Assembly: GCA_030148915.1 (NCBI GenBank)
Contig: JASBSN010000123.1
Coordinates: 46,663 to 110,662, forward strand
Origin: Thiogranum sp.
Lineage (GTDB): Bacteria; Pseudomonadota; Gammaproteobacteria; DSM-19610
DNA length: 64,000 bases
Direction of reading: 5' to 3'
A program made the translations under genes and the position numbers. The stretch's first letter is position 1. Each line of letters opens with the position of its first letter. Under the pieces are notes generated by a model. It made no database searches and was not told where the DNA came from. It worked only from the letters and a program-made list of their open reading frames with translations. Positions 62,632 through 64,000 of the stretch are shown piece after piece.

Positions 62632-63582
62632 CTACCAGATACCGCTCAACAACGCCACGCCGTGGGCATTGTGCTGCATGGCGGTATTGAGCAGATCCGT
62701 GCGCATGCCACCCAGCGCGTACACCGGCATCGGCAGGTCTGCGCACAACTGCGCGAAACGCTCCCAACCCAGCGCGGGTTGCCCCGGATGGCTGCGGGTG
62801 GGCAGTACCGGCGACAGCACGACAAAATCGACGCCCAAGGCCGCAGCCTGCAGCAATTCGTCGCGGGTGTGACAGGAGGCCGCGCACAGCCCGGCGGCGG
62901 GCCGTGAGCGAGCGCGCATTAACTGCGCGGACGTCAGATGGACGCCGTCGGCGCCGATGTTTGCATTGACGTCACCGTTGATGAGAACGCTCGCACCGTA
63001 CGGATGTGCCAAGGCGCAGACCTGGATGGCGAACTCCGTCAGCGCTGCGGCGGGCATATCCCGTTCGCGTACCTGCACGAGGCGTAGACCCTTTTCCAGC
63101 GCGCCGCGCAGGCGCGCCATGAAGGCCGTAATGCCGTAGGCGCTGGCGTGGGTGATGGCGTAGATCGGAGGCAGGGCAAGGGCCCGTATAATACTGTGAT
63201 TGGCCTGCAAGAGCGGGGTAACGGCGGGCGCTCGCGGATCCTCCCAGGACAGGCGTTGACCCTCGCGGCCCCGTGGTTCCCCGCTCCAGCGCAGTACACG
63301 GTAGAGATGCAGTCGCACCGATAGATGGGCGTAGGTGTGCCGGCGGGTGATCCAGGGGTAGGCTTGCTCCAGCTCCAGGCCGAGCTCCTCGCTCAGTTCG
63401 CGCCGGAGAGCCTCTACCGGGTTTTCGCCGGGTTCGAGCTTCCCCCCGGGAAATTCCCAATAACCAGCCGCGGGTTTGCCGGCGGGGCGCCTGGCCAGCA
63501 AGACTTGGCCATCGGCGCGGGTGATTACACCCACTGCGACATCGACAACAGGGCTGGAAGTAGGATGCGGAGGGGTATTCAT
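62632..63582 (-). CDS. Nudix hydrolase (MutT) fused to a thiamine-phosphate-synthase-like domain
   Basis: 316 residues. Residues ~10-135 form a Nudix domain with a complete box beginning GGKLEPGENP at ~45 and ending REL-x-EE-x-GL; it belongs to the MutT group that cleans 8-oxo-dGTP. From ~138 to 316 a ThiE-like TIM barrel follows (YAITHASAYG, LVQVRERD, LINGDVNAN, HLTSAQL, then VLSPVLPTRSHPG and ALGGM). The fusion occurs in several gammaproteobacteria and the barrel's activity is not established. It stands between the Gld genes and the RuBisCO promoter. Confidence 0.92.
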   Translation of the reverse strand: MNTPPHPTSSPVVDVAVGVITRADGQVLLARRPAGKPAAGYWEFPGGKLEPGENPVEALRRELSEELGLELEQAYPWITRRHTYAHLSVRLHLYRVLRWSGEPRGREGQRLSWEDPRAPAVTPLLQANHSIIRALALPPIYAITHASAYGITAFMARLRGALEKGLRLVQVRERDMPAAALTEFAIQVCALAHPYGASVLINGDVNANIGADGVHLTSAQLMRARSRPAAGLCAASCHTRDELLQAAALGVDFVVLSPVLPTRSHPGQPALGWERFAQLCADLPMPVYALGGMRTDLLNTAMQHNAHGVALLSGIW

Positions 63583-63905
63583 CGGTGGTTTGGTGGACCG
63601 GGTCGGGATTTAGGCGGGCTCAGGCGATGACACAATTCGCCCTAGTATAACCCCCATACCCCCACGAGCCACCGGCGGCCGGCACTCCGGGGCAAGCGGA
63701 TGTTGCCGCCCCCTACGCATAAGTATTCGTTATAGTTTTGATTATAAATATTTACTTTTAATAATAGGTTTTTAGAGCTAGGATCGCCTCTCAATTTCAC
63801 CGGCAAGCTACTTGTCGATTGAAGAATCTGACTGCCCCGCTGGGGCGGGGCCCGGCGGACGAGCCGTCAGGTCCGAGACGCATATCTAGACGTTAGGAGA
63901 CGACA
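63583..63905. other. cbbL upstream region with structured leader
   Basis: 323 bp. A strongly AT-rich stretch (~63719-63780) probably holds the cbbL promoter. Next comes a GC-rich hairpin GCCCCG-ctgggg-CGGGGC (~63835-63852), nested in a wider CTGAC/GTCAG pairing, before the TAGGAGA ribosome site (~63894-63900). No cbbR gene is adjacent in the window, since the neighbour is the minus-strand Nudix gene. Confidence 0.6.
63719..63733. promoter_or_regulatory. Possible CbbR-binding palindrome before cbbL
   Basis: ATAA-GTATTCG-TTAT is a perfect inverted repeat with a 7-bp spacer and also fits the TNA-N7-TNA core described for CbbR (LysR family). It lies ~180 bp before the cbbL ATG. In an AT-rich tract such matches arise easily, so this is tentative. 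Confidence 0.4.
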
Positions 63906-64000
63906 ATGGCTGTAAAGACTTATAGCGCGGGTGTTAAGGAATACCGTGAAACCTACTGGATGCCGGAGTACGCACCGCTGGATACCGACATCCTGGCCTG
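63906..64000 (+). CDS. cbbL: Ribulose-1,5-bisphosphate carboxylase large subunit, form I (3' truncated)
   Basis: 31 complete codons are visible before the right edge, giving [17 protein letters not shown] at the start and later PLDTDILA. This is the N-terminus of form I (IA-like) RuBisCO large subunits, which carries the YxPxY/DTDILA segment; form II begins differently. TAGGAGA precedes the ATG. It fixes CO2 in the Calvin cycle, and cbbS should follow outside the window. This supports autotrophy alongside the sulfur-oxidation genes. Confidence 0.94.
   Translation, partial: MAVKTYSAGVKEYRETYWMPEYAPLDTDILA

Noticed and set aside
62397..62690. 97-residue frame in the Gld-Nudix gap
   Set aside because: No ribosome site, no familiar domain, and it runs into the opposite-strand Nudix gene.

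Overview
The window reads as a chromosomal segment of a high-GC, chemolithoautotrophic, sulfur-oxidising gammaproteobacterium (Chromatiales-like; genus not determinable from sequence alone). Three things point there. First, several housekeeping blocks are in gammaproteobacterial order: topA-smg-dprA near tsaC, def-fmt-rsmB-ntrYX-trkAH, hisBHAF-IE-tatABC, and rpsU-dnaG-rpoD. Second, it carries dissimilatory sulfur genes: soeABC, a dissimilatory-type sat, dsrE2, a rhodanese and a TauE-type exporter. Third, the start of a form I RuBisCO large-subunit gene (cbbL) runs off the right edge. No phage, insertion sequence, CRISPR array or plasmid function was seen; this is core chromosome with a few lineage-specific insertions.

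Layout. 1-0.6 kb: tail of a hybrid histidine kinase/response regulator. 0.6-7.6 kb (mostly minus strand): rubredoxin, hemF, tsaC, topA, smg, dprA and an exported LysM protein. 7.8-18.4 kb (plus): def, fmt, rsmB, a DUF4390 protein, ntrY, ntrX, trkA, trkH and two small conserved proteins. 18.5-20.6 kb: a sulfur-transfer neighbourhood (TtcA-like PP-loop enzyme, rhodanese, DsrE2). 20.6-22.0 kb: pip and dtd. 22.1-29.1 kb (minus): a microaerobic respiration module made of Fnr, OmpW, ccoNOQP, ccoG, ccoH/fixH and a small membrane protein, with an FNR-type box before ompW. 29.2-34.7 kb (plus): histidine operon followed by tatABC. 34.7-39.9 kb (minus): pentapeptide protein, tRNA(CAU), rpoD, dnaG, yqeY, rpsU. 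40-49 kb: tsaD, plsY, folB, folK, a MidA-like methyltransferase, uppP, cca, an NDUFA9-like epimerase and slt. 49-57.3 kb: TauE, moaA, soeABC and sat. 57.3-62.2 kb: a Gld-type ABC transporter (GldA, GldF-GldG fusion, DUF4340). 62.6-63.6 kb: a Nudix/TMP-synthase-like fusion. 63.9 kb: cbbL start.

How the genes fit together. SoeABC should oxidise cytoplasmic sulfite on the inner membrane. MoaA supplies an early step of its molybdopterin cofactor. Sat belongs to the parallel APS route. TauE may move sulfite or sulfonates. Rhodanese, DsrE2 and perhaps the TtcA-like protein belong to persulfide handling. Electrons can go to the cbb3 oxidase (under apparent Fnr control) and into CO2 fixation via RuBisCO. 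TatABC would export the Tat substrates such a lifestyle needs.

The most unusual signal is a family of nested palindromes. Three copies share a 27-nt core that is almost identical, while the 27-37 bp inverted arms around it differ from copy to copy yet stay complementary within each copy. Two copies sit back to back inside the his operon (hisF-hisI), one lies between the NDUFA9-like gene and slt, and an eroded copy lies between tsaD and plsY. Other points of interest are an NtrX lacking both the GAFTGA loop and the Walker B acidic pair, and a Cca whose HD phosphohydrolase motif is gone.
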